Source: Flavobacterium nitrogenifigens (GTDB lineage: Bacteria > Bacteroidota > Bacteroidia > Flavobacteriales > Flavobacteriaceae). Taken from it: 64,000 nucleotides of DNA. The notes beneath the pieces are model-generated. The model ran no database searches. It worked only from the letters and a program-made list of their open reading frames with translations, and was not told the origin of the DNA. Position 1 is the stretch's first letter. Every line of letters starts with the position of its first letter. Below, piece after piece: positions 52,020-59,989 of the stretch. Position numbers and translations under genes: made by a program. The stretch covers positions 205,851-269,850 of the forward strand of contig NZ_QJRI01000176.1 of assembly GCF_003254565.1 (NCBI RefSeq). Direction: 5' to 3'.

Positions 52020-55000
52020 TTAAAATATGTACTGAACTCCAGAAACAAACGATCTTGTAAATGGATAAACAAAACGGTCAACACCTGTGTTAACTACTGA
52101 ATTACGTGAGAATTCTGGATCAATTCCTGAATAATTAGTGATAGTAAACAAGTTTTCGGCACTTACATAAAATCTAAGTTTGTCGATTTTTGCTTTACCT
52201 AACATTTTGCTTGGTATAGTATATCCTAATTGCAATTGGCGCATTCTGATAAAATCTCCGCTTTCAAGAAAACGATCTGATTCACGGCTGTTTCCGTTAG
52301 GATCCTGCAATACGGCACGCGGAATATTACTGTGGTTCTCTGGTGTCCAAGAATTTAATGTAGAAGCCAGCATATTGGTTCCTGCATTCATAGACTCATA
52401 GAAATATCTATTTCCGTTGTATAATTTATTTCCCCATCCGCTTCCTATTAATGCAGAGAAGTCAAATCCTTTATAACTTGCACCTAAACTAAGGTTTACT
52501 TCCAGTTTTGGCAATCCTGTTCCAGCATAAGCTTTATCATTTTCGTCTATAACACCATCTCCGTTCAAATCTTTAAAGCGAATATCTCCAGGCTGTGCAT
52601 TTGGCTGTAATAAAACACCGTTTTTACTGTGAGCCGCTACTTCTGCCGCTGATTGGAAAATACCATCTGTTTGATATAAATAGAATCCGCTGATTGGGCT
52701 TCCTACACGAGCTTGTGTTGGAAAGTGCTCGTCTCCGTATTTTAATCCTTCTCCATAAATTGTTTGTCCCTCATTAGCCAGTTCTTCTACTTTATTTTTA
52801 AGCGTCGTAAGGTTTAATCCTGCGTTGTACTTAAATTCATTTACTTGATCACGGTAATTTACTTCAAACTCAAATCCTTTATTGCTAATTTTACCTACGT
52901 TAAGAACAGGATCATCAATTCCAGCAGATGGAGCCAGTTTTTTTGTAATCAATAAGTTGTCTGTTACATTATAGTAGTAGTTCATAGAACCGCTAATCTT
53001 TCCATTTAAAAGCGTATAATCTAAACCGATATTTTTAGAATCTGTAGTTTCCCATTGCAGATTTCTATTTTCTAATGCTGTTGCAATGCTTCCTGGCCAA
53101 GGATTGCTTCCTATACCCTGAACATATCCATTTTCTAAAGAGTTACCTGTTTTGATCAATGTATTTGCAGAATAATATCCTAAAGCCGCTTCGTTACCCA
53201 ATTGTCCCCAGCTTGCACGTAATTTTAAGGTAGAAAGAATCATATCTTTTGGGAAGAAATCTTCTTGTTCGATTTTCCATCCTAAAGCAATAGACGGGAA
53301 AGTTCCCCAACGGCTATCTTCTCCAAATTTAGAAGAACCATCTTTTCTAACTGTCACCTGAAGCAGGTAACGATCATTGTATGAATAATTTAACCTGCTA
53401 AAGAAAGATACTCTGTTGTATTGAAATTTTGAACCATCAGCAGAATAAGTACCTCCTCTTCCGGCACCAATGGTTTCAAAACTAGGATCAAGAAATCCTG
53501 ATGGACGGTCGATAGAAACCAACTGTCCGTTTTCTACAGTGTAATCGGTTGTTTTTCCTTCAACACTAACATCGTTCCAGTTTGATGCTTGACTGTTAAA
53601 CGTATTACCAAGCATTAAACCGAAAACATGTTTCCCGAAAGTTTTATCAATAGTGATAATATTATCTAATATCTGTTCGTTCCAAGTCGTTCTCAACTCT
53701 CTATGCATTGGATAAAGATGCACTTCTTTTGGATTTGCAATGTATGGAGGAAAATGAAACGTTTGCTGATTATTCTTTACGCGGTAAGAATAAGCCAGTT
53801 TGTATTTTAACCATGGAGCAATATTGGCTGTTGCCGAAATATTTGCCGTTATGTCCTGTCCTATGTCATTACTCTTTTTAAAATGTTCTTCGGCAACTGG
53901 ATTTGTTCCTGCTGGCAGGCCATTTTTATTCGCTAGTCCATAACCATATTCTTCATTTTCGTCATAAACTGGAACTAAAGGAGACATAGTATATACTTCT
54001 TTTAACTGAAAATTAGGCAATGCATTTTGCGTTCCCATATAAGCCATTTTCCCATCGATATCAAAAATTGATTTTTTGAAACTAACTCTGGCACTACCAG
54101 TTTGCTGTGCAAATTCGTTGTCAATTACAATACCTTTTTGCTTTACGTAATTTCCGTATAGTGCAAATTTAAAATCACCTTGTCTTCCTTGAATCCCTAA
54201 GCCATAGTTTTGTGTAAGCCCTGAACGGAAAACTTCATCCTGCCAATCTGTATTTGCATCAGATGGTGCTGTAATATAGGCTGGAAGCGGTTTTGGAGAA
54301 GTTGCATATTTATTGTACTCATCATACATTCTTTTGTTAACCGTACGGTAACCATCAGCATCCAGCATATCAAGTGTTTTTGCTGGATTTGTAATGCTTA
54401 AAAAAGAACTGAAATCAACTTTTACGCCTTCTTTCTGTCCATTTTTAGTTGTTACGATAATTACACCATTTGCGGCAACAGATCCGTAAATTGCAGCTGC
54501 AGCACCATCCTTAAGAACCTCCATAGATTCAATATTGGTTGGATTTACAGTATTAATAGAACCTTGAAAACCGTCAATGATATAAAGTGGCTCTGTTGCG
54601 CCAAAGGTATTTACTCCACGAATTTTTACACTTACAGAAGCTCCAGCAACACCACCACTTTTTTGTACATTGACCCCTGCAACCAAGCCCTGAAGCGCTT
54701 CAGCTGGACTAGTTGTCGCACGAGTTTCGAGGCTTTCTTTTTTGACAGTAGAAATAGCTCCCGTAACATTACTTTTCTTTTGAGTACCATAACCAATAAT
54801 GACTACCTCATTCAGCTTATTGGTTTCTTCTTGCATAGTTACATTAAGTTCTGCTCGATTATTTATCTCCTGATTAATTGAAGTAAATCCCATATATGAA
54901 AAAACAATAACGGGATTCGCTAATGTCGAAGGATACACTAAAGTATAATTTCCATCAATGTCTGTTGCTGCATTGTATTTAGAATCTTTGATTGAAATAC

Positions 55001-55142
55001 TTACGCCTGGCAGCGTATTATTTTTATCATCTGTAACTTTTCCTGAAACAGTTTTTTGGGCTTGTGCAAAGCTAATGTTTGGTAGCCACAAACATAACAG
55101 CAGAGGAATAAAGTAAATTACCCTAATTAGTTTTTTGTTCAT
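52020..55142 (-). CDS. susC: SusC/RagA-type TonB-dependent transporter
   Basis: A 1040-residue outer-membrane protein. After the signal peptide (MNKKLIRVIYFIPLLLCLWL) comes a carboxypeptidase-regulatory-like domain (VSGKVTDDKNNTLPGVSISI). The SusC TonB-linked signature follows (NEVVIIGYGTQKKSNVTGAI), then the plug (RGVNTFGATEPLYIIDG, SMEVLKDGAAAAIYGSVAAN) and a 22-strand barrel ending in an aromatic strand. It is the transporter of the SusCD pair. Together they define a Bacteroidota uptake locus, usually for glycans but also for glycopeptides. Confidence 0.95.
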   Translation of the reverse strand: MNKKLIRVIYFIPLLLCLWLPNISFAQAQKTVSGKVTDDKNNTLPGVSISIKDSKYNAATDIDGNYTLVYPSTLANPVIVFSYMGFTSINQEINNRAELNVTMQEETNKLNEVVIIGYGTQKKSNVTGAISTVKKESLETRATTSPAEALQGLVAGVNVQKSGGVAGASVSVKIRGVNTFGATEPLYIIDGFQGSINTVNPTNIESMEVLKDGAAAAIYGSVAANGVIIVTTKNGQKEGVKVDFSSFLSITNPAKTLDMLDADGYRTVNKRMYDEYNKYATSPKPLPAYITAPSDANTDWQDEVFRSGLTQNYGLGIQGRQGDFKFALYGNYVKQKGIVIDNEFAQQTGSARVSFKKSIFDIDGKMAYMGTQNALPNFQLKEVYTMSPLVPVYDENEEYGYGLANKNGLPAGTNPVAEEHFKKSNDIGQDITANISATANIAPWLKYKLAYSYRVKNNQQTFHFPPYIANPKEVHLYPMHRELRTTWNEQILDNIITIDKTFGKHVFGLMLGNTFNSQASNWNDVSVEGKTTDYTVENGQLVSIDRPSGFLDPSFETIGAGRGGTYSADGSKFQYNRVSFFSRLNYSYNDRYLLQVTVRKDGSSKFGEDSRWGTFPSIALGWKIEQEDFFPKDMILSTLKLRASWGQLGNEAALGYYSANTLIKTGNSLENGYVQGIGSNPWPGSIATALENRNLQWETTDSKNIGLDYTLLNGKISGSMNYYYNVTDNLLITKKLAPSAGIDDPVLNVGKISNKGFEFEVNYRDQVNEFKYNAGLNLTTLKNKVEELANEGQTIYGEGLKYGDEHFPTQARVGSPISGFYLYQTDGIFQSAAEVAAHSKNGVLLQPNAQPGDIRFKDLNGDGVIDENDKAYAGTGLPKLEVNLSLGASYKGFDFSALIGSGWGNKLYNGNRYFYESMNAGTNMLASTLNSWTPENHSNIPRAVLQDPNGNSRESDRFLESGDFIRMRQLQLGYTIPSKMLGKAKIDKLRFYVSAENLFTITNYSGIDPEFSRNSVVNTGVDRFVYPFTRSFVSGVQYIF

Positions 55143-55216
55143 CTTGGTAATGGTTTAAGTTAGTAATTTTTTAGGTTTTTAATTTTTTAGTTTTTGTATT
55201 GCATGTGTATACATCT

Positions 55217-55249
55217 TGTTCGATAATGTCTTAAAAACATTATCAAACA
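55217..55249. promoter_or_regulatory. Inverted repeat upstream of susC
   Basis: TGTT-C-GATAATGT, a seven-base spacer, and ACATTATC-A-AACA: 12 of 13 positions pair. It lies in the 162-bp gap between the ALDH gene and susC. No T run follows, so it is more likely an operator or leader hairpin than a strong terminator. Confidence 0.45.
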
Positions 55250-55304
55250 AAATGCGGTATTCTCTTTGATATTTTTTGTTAAGCTTTAGCTGGCTCTAAA
55301 GAGT

Positions 55305-56858
55305 TTACAAGTCAAATTTTATTCCTTGAGCTAGCGGCAAACTTGTAGTATAATTGATTGTATTGGTTTGTCTTCTCATGTAAATTTTCCAGGCATCAGA
55401 TCCAGATTCCCGGCCACCACCAGTTTCTTTCTCACCACCAAAAGCACCTCCAATTTCAGCACCAGAGGTTCCTATATTTACATTTGCAATGCCACAATCA
55501 GAACCTGTAACAGACAGGAATAATTCGGCTTCTCTTAAATTATTTGTCATAATTGCAGAAGAAAGTCCTTGCATTACACCATTTTGCATCTCAATTGCCG
55601 CTTCAACAGTTCCTGAATATTTTATTAAGTATAATACAGGAGCAAAAGTTTCGTGCTGTACAATTTCAAAAGAATTATCAGCCTCTGCAATTGCTGGTTT
55701 TACATAGCAGCCACTTTCATATCCATCACCAGAAAGTACTCCGCCATCAACCAAAATTTTGCCACCTTGCTCTACCACTTTTTTCAAAGCATCATTATAC
55801 AATTCAACTGCCTGCTTGTCGATAAGAGGACCTACATGATTTTTTTCGTCTAAAGGATTCCCAATGCGCAATTGTCCATAAGCAGAAATCAGAGCTTCTT
55901 TAACTTTTTCATAAATGTTTTCATGAATAATTAAACGGCGTGTAGAAGTACATCTTTGTCCTGCTGTACCAACAGCACCAAACACGGCACCAATAACGGT
56001 CATTTTAATATCTGCATCTGGCGTTACAATAATGGCGTTGTTGCCACCTAATTCCAGTAACGATTTTCCAAAACGTCCTGCAACTACCTGCGCTACAATT
56101 TTACCCATTCGCGTAGAACCAGTAGCCGAGATTAACGGAATACGTTTATCATTGGTTAGCAATTCGCCAATTTTATAATCGCCTGTAATTAAGCACGAAA
56201 TTCCTTCAGGTAAATTGTTCTCTTTTATAACCTCTGCCATAATATTTTGGCAAGCAACTGCACAAAGAGGTGTTTTTTCTGAAGGTTTCCAAACGCATAC
56301 ATCGCCGCAAATCCAAGCTAGAGCGGTATTCCAAGCCCAAACAGCCACTGGAAAGTTAAATGCCGAAATAATCCCGACAACTCCTAGAGAATGGTACTGC
56401 TCATACATTCTGTGTCCTGGCCTTTCTGAATGCATTGTCAATCCGTGCAGCTGACGCGAAAGTCCGACTGCAAAATCACAGATATCAATCATTTCCTGAA
56501 CTTCACCATAACCTTCCTGAAGTGATTTTCCCATTTCATAAGAAACCAGTTTCCCTAAAGCTTCTTTATTTTTGCGCAATTTTTCTCCAAACTGACGCAC
56601 GATTTCTCCACGTTGAGGCGCTGGCATTAATCTAAATTGTTTAAAAGCATCAGTCGCCGATTCCATCACTTTTTCATAATCAGCTGTACTTGATGTTTTA
56701 ACCTTTCCGATTAATTTTCCATCTACGGGCGAGTAGCTTTCTAAAATTTCCCCATCAGAAAAATTATTAAGCCCTGTCCAAGTTCCATTATTAACTTCTT
56801 TTATATTTAGCTGCTCTAAAGCTTCTTTTATACCAAACTGCAATTCTGTATTCGTCAT
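55305..56858 (-). CDS. ALDH7A1 (antiquitin)-type aminoadipate semialdehyde dehydrogenase
   Basis: A 517-residue aldehyde dehydrogenase. The catalytic Cys303 lies in TAGQRCTSTRR and the general base Glu269 in LLELGGNNA. NAD-binding signatures are FNFPVAVWAWN and GSTRMG. The C-terminal ESGSDAWKIYMRRQTNTINY and PLAQGIKFDL blocks are the antiquitin (ALDH7) fingerprint. Human ALDH7A1 oxidises 2-aminoadipate semialdehyde to 2-aminoadipate in lysine catabolism. That aldehyde would be the product of the kinase-lyase fusion encoded 9.4 kb downstream. It starts 37 bp after the DUF1338 gene. Confidence 0.92.
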   Translation of the reverse strand: MTNTELQFGIKEALEQLNIKEVNNGTWTGLNNFSDGEILESYSPVDGKLIGKVKTSSTADYEKVMESATDAFKQFRLMPAPQRGEIVRQFGEKLRKNKEALGKLVSYEMGKSLQEGYGEVQEMIDICDFAVGLSRQLHGLTMHSERPGHRMYEQYHSLGVVGIISAFNFPVAVWAWNTALAWICGDVCVWKPSEKTPLCAVACQNIMAEVIKENNLPEGISCLITGDYKIGELLTNDKRIPLISATGSTRMGKIVAQVVAGRFGKSLLELGGNNAIIVTPDADIKMTVIGAVFGAVGTAGQRCTSTRRLIIHENIYEKVKEALISAYGQLRIGNPLDEKNHVGPLIDKQAVELYNDALKKVVEQGGKILVDGGVLSGDGYESGCYVKPAIAEADNSFEIVQHETFAPVLYLIKYSGTVEAAIEMQNGVMQGLSSAIMTNNLREAELFLSVTGSDCGIANVNIGTSGAEIGGAFGGEKETGGGRESGSDAWKIYMRRQTNTINYTTSLPLAQGIKFDL

Positions 56859-56895
56859 TGTGACTTTTAATTGTTCTTTTTATACTAAATGAATA

Positions 56896-57711
56896 TTATA
56901 ACGCTTTTTGAAGCTTTACATCGGTGCTTTCAAATATTTTATCTGCTGATGAAGCCACAAAACCTTGATATAATTCGCCGTTTGACATCGGATAACGCAA
57001 TGCAAATTCATAATAGCATGACGGCACTTTTAACGTTCCTTCTTCGAAATCGATATCGTATAAATCTGCCAATGTGCTCGATTGTTCTAAAAGCTGTTCT
57101 GGAGTTCCTTTGATTTTTCCTCCAGAAGAATTAAGCTCCCATCCGCTAGATTCTAAGAAATTATTCAATTCTTCTAAGGTTTTAAAGCCTTTTAAAGCAT
57201 TGGTATTGATTGTAAAGTGATTGGCTCTAAAACCATACACATACATCCAAGCCGCATATTCAGACTCTTCCAATAATGATTTGTAAACCGCCTGTGAATT
57301 TCCGTTCCAAACAGATCCGCTTAAAACCAATTCTGGATTATTGAACGCATTCTGATCGCAGCTGTTTAATAAATTCTCAACCGTATTCTGTAAATCAGCA
57401 GAACATTTTTCCAATTCCAATTCAGAAATAAAAATTCTAGGCGCGTCTTTGTCAGTTGCGTGCTCATAATGTTTAGCAAAAAGCTTTTTAGTTTCAAAAT
57501 GATACTCCCCTTTTGCCTCATAACCCACATTTAGAAATGGTTTTTCTAATACTTCGATATTCACACGCTTATCATTGAAAGTACGAATTGCGATATGATC
57601 ATTTTTAATTTCTTCTCCCTTGTCTTCCAGGAGTTCATGAATTTTTAAGGCTGATGGAGTAATTTCAACATATTGCTCCCATAGTTTTGTAAGTAGCTGA
57701 TCTTTGCTCAT
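56896..57711 (-). CDS. hglS: DUF1338 (HglS-type) 2-oxoadipate dioxygenase/decarboxylase
   Basis: A 271-residue member of the short DUF1338 branch; the Pseudomonas enzyme is longer. The metal-binding His/His/Glu can be placed at His39 in NDHIAIRTF, His165 in RANHFTINTNAL and Glu235 in YYEFALRYP, and the conserved Arg43 keeps the spacing to His39 known from HglS. HglS converts 2-oxoadipate to D-2-hydroxyglutarate with release of CO2. It is the promoter-proximal gene of the minus-strand run and lies opposite an Lrp-type regulator. The assignment of substrate is by family. Confidence 0.85.
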   Translation of the reverse strand: MSKDQLLTKLWEQYVEITPSALKIHELLEDKGEEIKNDHIAIRTFNDKRVNIEVLEKPFLNVGYEAKGEYHFETKKLFAKHYEHATDKDAPRIFISELELEKCSADLQNTVENLLNSCDQNAFNNPELVLSGSVWNGNSQAVYKSLLEESEYAAWMYVYGFRANHFTINTNALKGFKTLEELNNFLESSGWELNSSGGKIKGTPEQLLEQSSTLADLYDIDFEEGTLKVPSCYYEFALRYPMSNGELYQGFVASSADKIFESTDVKLQKAL

Positions 57712-57730
57712 TTTGTAGTTATGTTAAAAT

Positions 57731-57746
57731 AGTGTTATTATGACAC
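57731..57746. promoter_or_regulatory. Lrp-type operator 1
   Basis: GTGTTATTATGACAC at 57732-57746, a palindrome with one mismatch, just downstream of the minus-strand -7-like element (TAGATTTG, 57746-57753 on the complement) and therefore near the transcription start of the DUF1338-ALDH operon. Confidence 0.5.
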
Positions 57747-57761
57747 AAATCTATACATATA

Positions 57762-57778
57762 ACTGTTATTATAACAGT
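57762..57778. promoter_or_regulatory. Lrp-type operator 2
   Basis: ACTGTTATTATAACAGT, a perfect 17-bp palindrome. It shares TGTTATTAT with operator 1. The centres are 31 bp apart, three turns of B-DNA, which places both on the same helix face as expected for a multimeric Lrp/AsnC protein. The regulator gene starts 124 bp to the right. Confidence 0.6.
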
Positions 57779-57901
57779 ATAAAAGTACGATTATTTATAA
57801 TTAAACATTTGTTATGTTATTTTTTGTAATTTTGACACTTTAAAAACCATTTTTAACAGAAGAATTGTCAAAATAATAGAATCATTAATTTAAAAGTACT
57901 T

Positions 57902-58372
57902 ATGGCAAAGGGTAAGAAGAATGAAAATACTGACTATTTAGATCGAGAAATTATACAAAAACTGAGTGAGAATGCAAGAATACCATTTTCTGATCTCGCT
58001 AAAGAATTAAATATTTCCAATTCACTGGTGCATTTACGAGTTAAAAAACTGCAAGAGACAGGAGTAATTAATAGTTTTTCGGTAAAATTGAATCCGAAAG
58101 AGCTTGGTTTTGAAACTATTACCTATACAGGAATTGTTACTAAAGAGGCTCATTTTTCATACTCAATCGCTGAAAAACTAAAAGCAATTCCAGAAGTAAT
58201 TGAATGTCATTGGGTGTCAGGGAAATATGCTTTATTTATTAAAATAGTAGCTGCAAATAATGAAGAACTCCGTAAAATTTTGTACGAACAAGTTCATCAG
58301 ATTGAAGGAGTTGGAAGCACAGATTCTTTCTTCTCTTTTGGCTCTGCATTCGAAAAGAATCTGCCTGTTTAA
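57902..58372 (+). CDS. Lrp/AsnC-family transcriptional regulator
   Basis: A 156-residue protein. The N-terminal helix-turn-helix (LDREIIQKLSENARIPFSDL, ELNISNSLVHLRVKKLQETG) is followed by the ligand-binding RAM domain (VKLNPKELGFETITYTGIVT, then VIECHWVSGKYALFIKIV). It is transcribed divergently from the DUF1338-ALDH operon with two related palindromes between, so it most likely controls that operon and itself. An amino-acid effector such as lysine, hydroxylysine or aminoadipate is plausible. A TTTG at 57808-57811 and TAATTTTG at 57827-57834 form a candidate promoter with a short 15-bp spacer. Confidence 0.9.
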   Translation: MAKGKKNENTDYLDREIIQKLSENARIPFSDLAKELNISNSLVHLRVKKLQETGVINSFSVKLNPKELGFETITYTGIVTKEAHFSYSIAEKLKAIPEVIECHWVSGKYALFIKIVAANNEELRKILYEQVHQIEGVGSTDSFFSFGSAFEKNLPV

Positions 58373-58548
58373 TATCCAAAAGGACCGAGTACATTTATGA
58401 TATTCTTTAATGCTGGCACCAACCAAAGTGTCAGCAGAAAAAAAACTGCACCAAATAGTCAGATCTACTTTGATGCAGTTGAGATTGGGATTCTTTAGAT
58501 TTAAAAAGATCCTTTCTGAAATAATTTCAAAAATTCTATACGATTATT

Positions 58549-58878
58549 CTATAATCCTAGTTTTTGTTTTAGGTTTTCGTATCCGTCCTTATACTCCCAA
58601 AAAATCAATCTATTATTTGCATAAGTTGTGCAAATATATTTTTCACTTACAGACTGAATTCTGTCTACAGAAATCAATTTTTTCTTTGGTGCTTGATCCT
58701 TAACATATTCTTCAATCTCCTTGTTTGAAGCATCAAAACCATGAAGAATAATGTAATTGGAAACGGTAACTTCAATAAAACGAGGCTCGCTTGGATTTTT
58801 CATATTATTAAAACTTGAAAGTGAAATTAATCCTATTGCGATCAATAGGAACAACGCAATTGTTTTTAAATTTTTCAT
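58549..58878 (-). CDS. Small secreted hypothetical protein
   Basis: A 109-residue protein with a signal peptide (MKNLKTIALFLLIAIGLISL). The mature part is a small alpha/beta domain (RFIEVTVSNYIILHGFD) that I do not recognise. It is convergent with the Lrp gene and divergent from the LysR gene 88 bp away. The LysR protein may therefore regulate it. Confidence 0.6.
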   Translation of the reverse strand: MKNLKTIALFLLIAIGLISLSSFNNMKNPSEPRFIEVTVSNYIILHGFDASNKEIEEYVKDQAPKKKLISVDRIQSVSEKYICTTYANNRLIFWEYKDGYENLKQKLGL

Positions 58879-58966
58879 TTTTTAAATATTTTTTTACAAA
58901 CTTAAAAACAATAATTAATACTTTTATTTCTATTTTAGCAATCATTAATACCTAAAAAGTATAAGA

Positions 58967-59839
58967 ATGGATTTACGAACTTTAAATTACTTTCAGGTTC
59001 TTGCCGAGGAACTTCATTTTGGCCGTGCAGCTGAAAGGCTAAACATTTCCCAGCCTCCTCTGAGCAGAGCAATAAAGCAATTGGAAGATGATTTTGGTGT
59101 TTTATTATTTGAAAGGACAAAACGAAAAGTTCTCTTAACCTCAGCTGGAGAAGAATTATTGGTGCAGACGAAGCAAATGATTTCTCAAATGGCGTCGATT
59201 AAAAAAAGATTGAAAATCGTGGGAAAGGGAGAAAGTGGCAATTTACGCATTGGCTATGTGGGAGCCACAATGCATAGCGATTTACCCAATTTATTAAAAC
59301 TATTTCATGAGCAGTACCCAGAAATAGATTTAAACTTTGAAGAACAGCCCAACATAAATTTAATGCAGTCTTTGAATAATGGCACTATGGATGCTGCTTT
59401 TGTTCGAACTTGGTTAAATCCAAAAAACTTAGAGGAGAAAATTATCATGACCGAATCTTTAATTGCCGTTTTACCGCTCAAACATGAATTATCTCACCAG
59501 AAAAAAATCAAAATTAAAGACTTAGAAAATGAAAATTTTATAAGTTTTGCAAGAGATTGCGGACCAACAATTTTTGACAGTTTCCTGGAATTATGTTCTA
59601 CCTCGGGTTTCGTGCCAAAAATTTTTCATCAGGCAACTCAATTAAACTCTATTCTTCGATTAGTAGAATCTGGCTTTGGCATTTCATTACTTCCTGCATC
59701 AATTGCAAAAAACAATAATTTGAATTTAAAATTTATTCCGTTAGACAATAAGATCGAAAATATTCCCTTAATCATGTTGTATCGAAAAGAAAATGCTAAT
59801 CCGAGTTTATGGCATTTATTAAATACTATATCAAGTTAA
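58967..59839 (+). CDS. LysR-family transcriptional regulator
   Basis: A 290-residue protein: the N-terminal winged helix (LNYFQVLAEELHFGRAAERL, ISQPPLSRAIKQLEDDFGVL, FERTKR) is followed by the periplasmic-binding-like effector domain (GNLRIGYVGATMHSDLPNLL). LysR proteins commonly act on a divergent neighbour, here the small secreted protein. No metabolic gene adjoins it, so its effector cannot be guessed. Confidence 0.9.
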   Translation: MDLRTLNYFQVLAEELHFGRAAERLNISQPPLSRAIKQLEDDFGVLLFERTKRKVLLTSAGEELLVQTKQMISQMASIKKRLKIVGKGESGNLRIGYVGATMHSDLPNLLKLFHEQYPEIDLNFEEQPNINLMQSLNNGTMDAAFVRTWLNPKNLEEKIIMTESLIAVLPLKHELSHQKKIKIKDLENENFISFARDCGPTIFDSFLELCSTSGFVPKIFHQATQLNSILRLVESGFGISLLPASIAKNNNLNLKFIPLDNKIENIPLIMLYRKENANPSLWHLLNTISS

Positions 59840-59897
59840 ATAACAGATTTGCCGATTAGAATTGGGTCATTCTATATGTTTATTTTCTTTACATAGA

Positions 59898-59943
59898 AAT
59901 GCCCCAAATAGTGTCTTACTTTTTTGGGGCATTATAGAAACCG
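59898..59943 (+). terminator. Candidate terminator after the LysR gene
   Basis: An 11-bp stem (AATGCCCCAAA at 59898-59908 and its complement at 59933-59943) with a 24-base loop, followed by mixed A/T. The loop is long, so confidence is moderate. It could serve both convergent genes. Confidence 0.5.
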
Positions 59944-59989
59944 TTAGGCTGGTTTCCTATTAGATCTTATACTCTTTAAAAATTATGCT

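Noticed and set aside
58410..58703. 97-residue plus-strand frame
   Set aside because: It overlaps a convergent secreted protein with a clear signal peptide and has no protein-like pattern itself.
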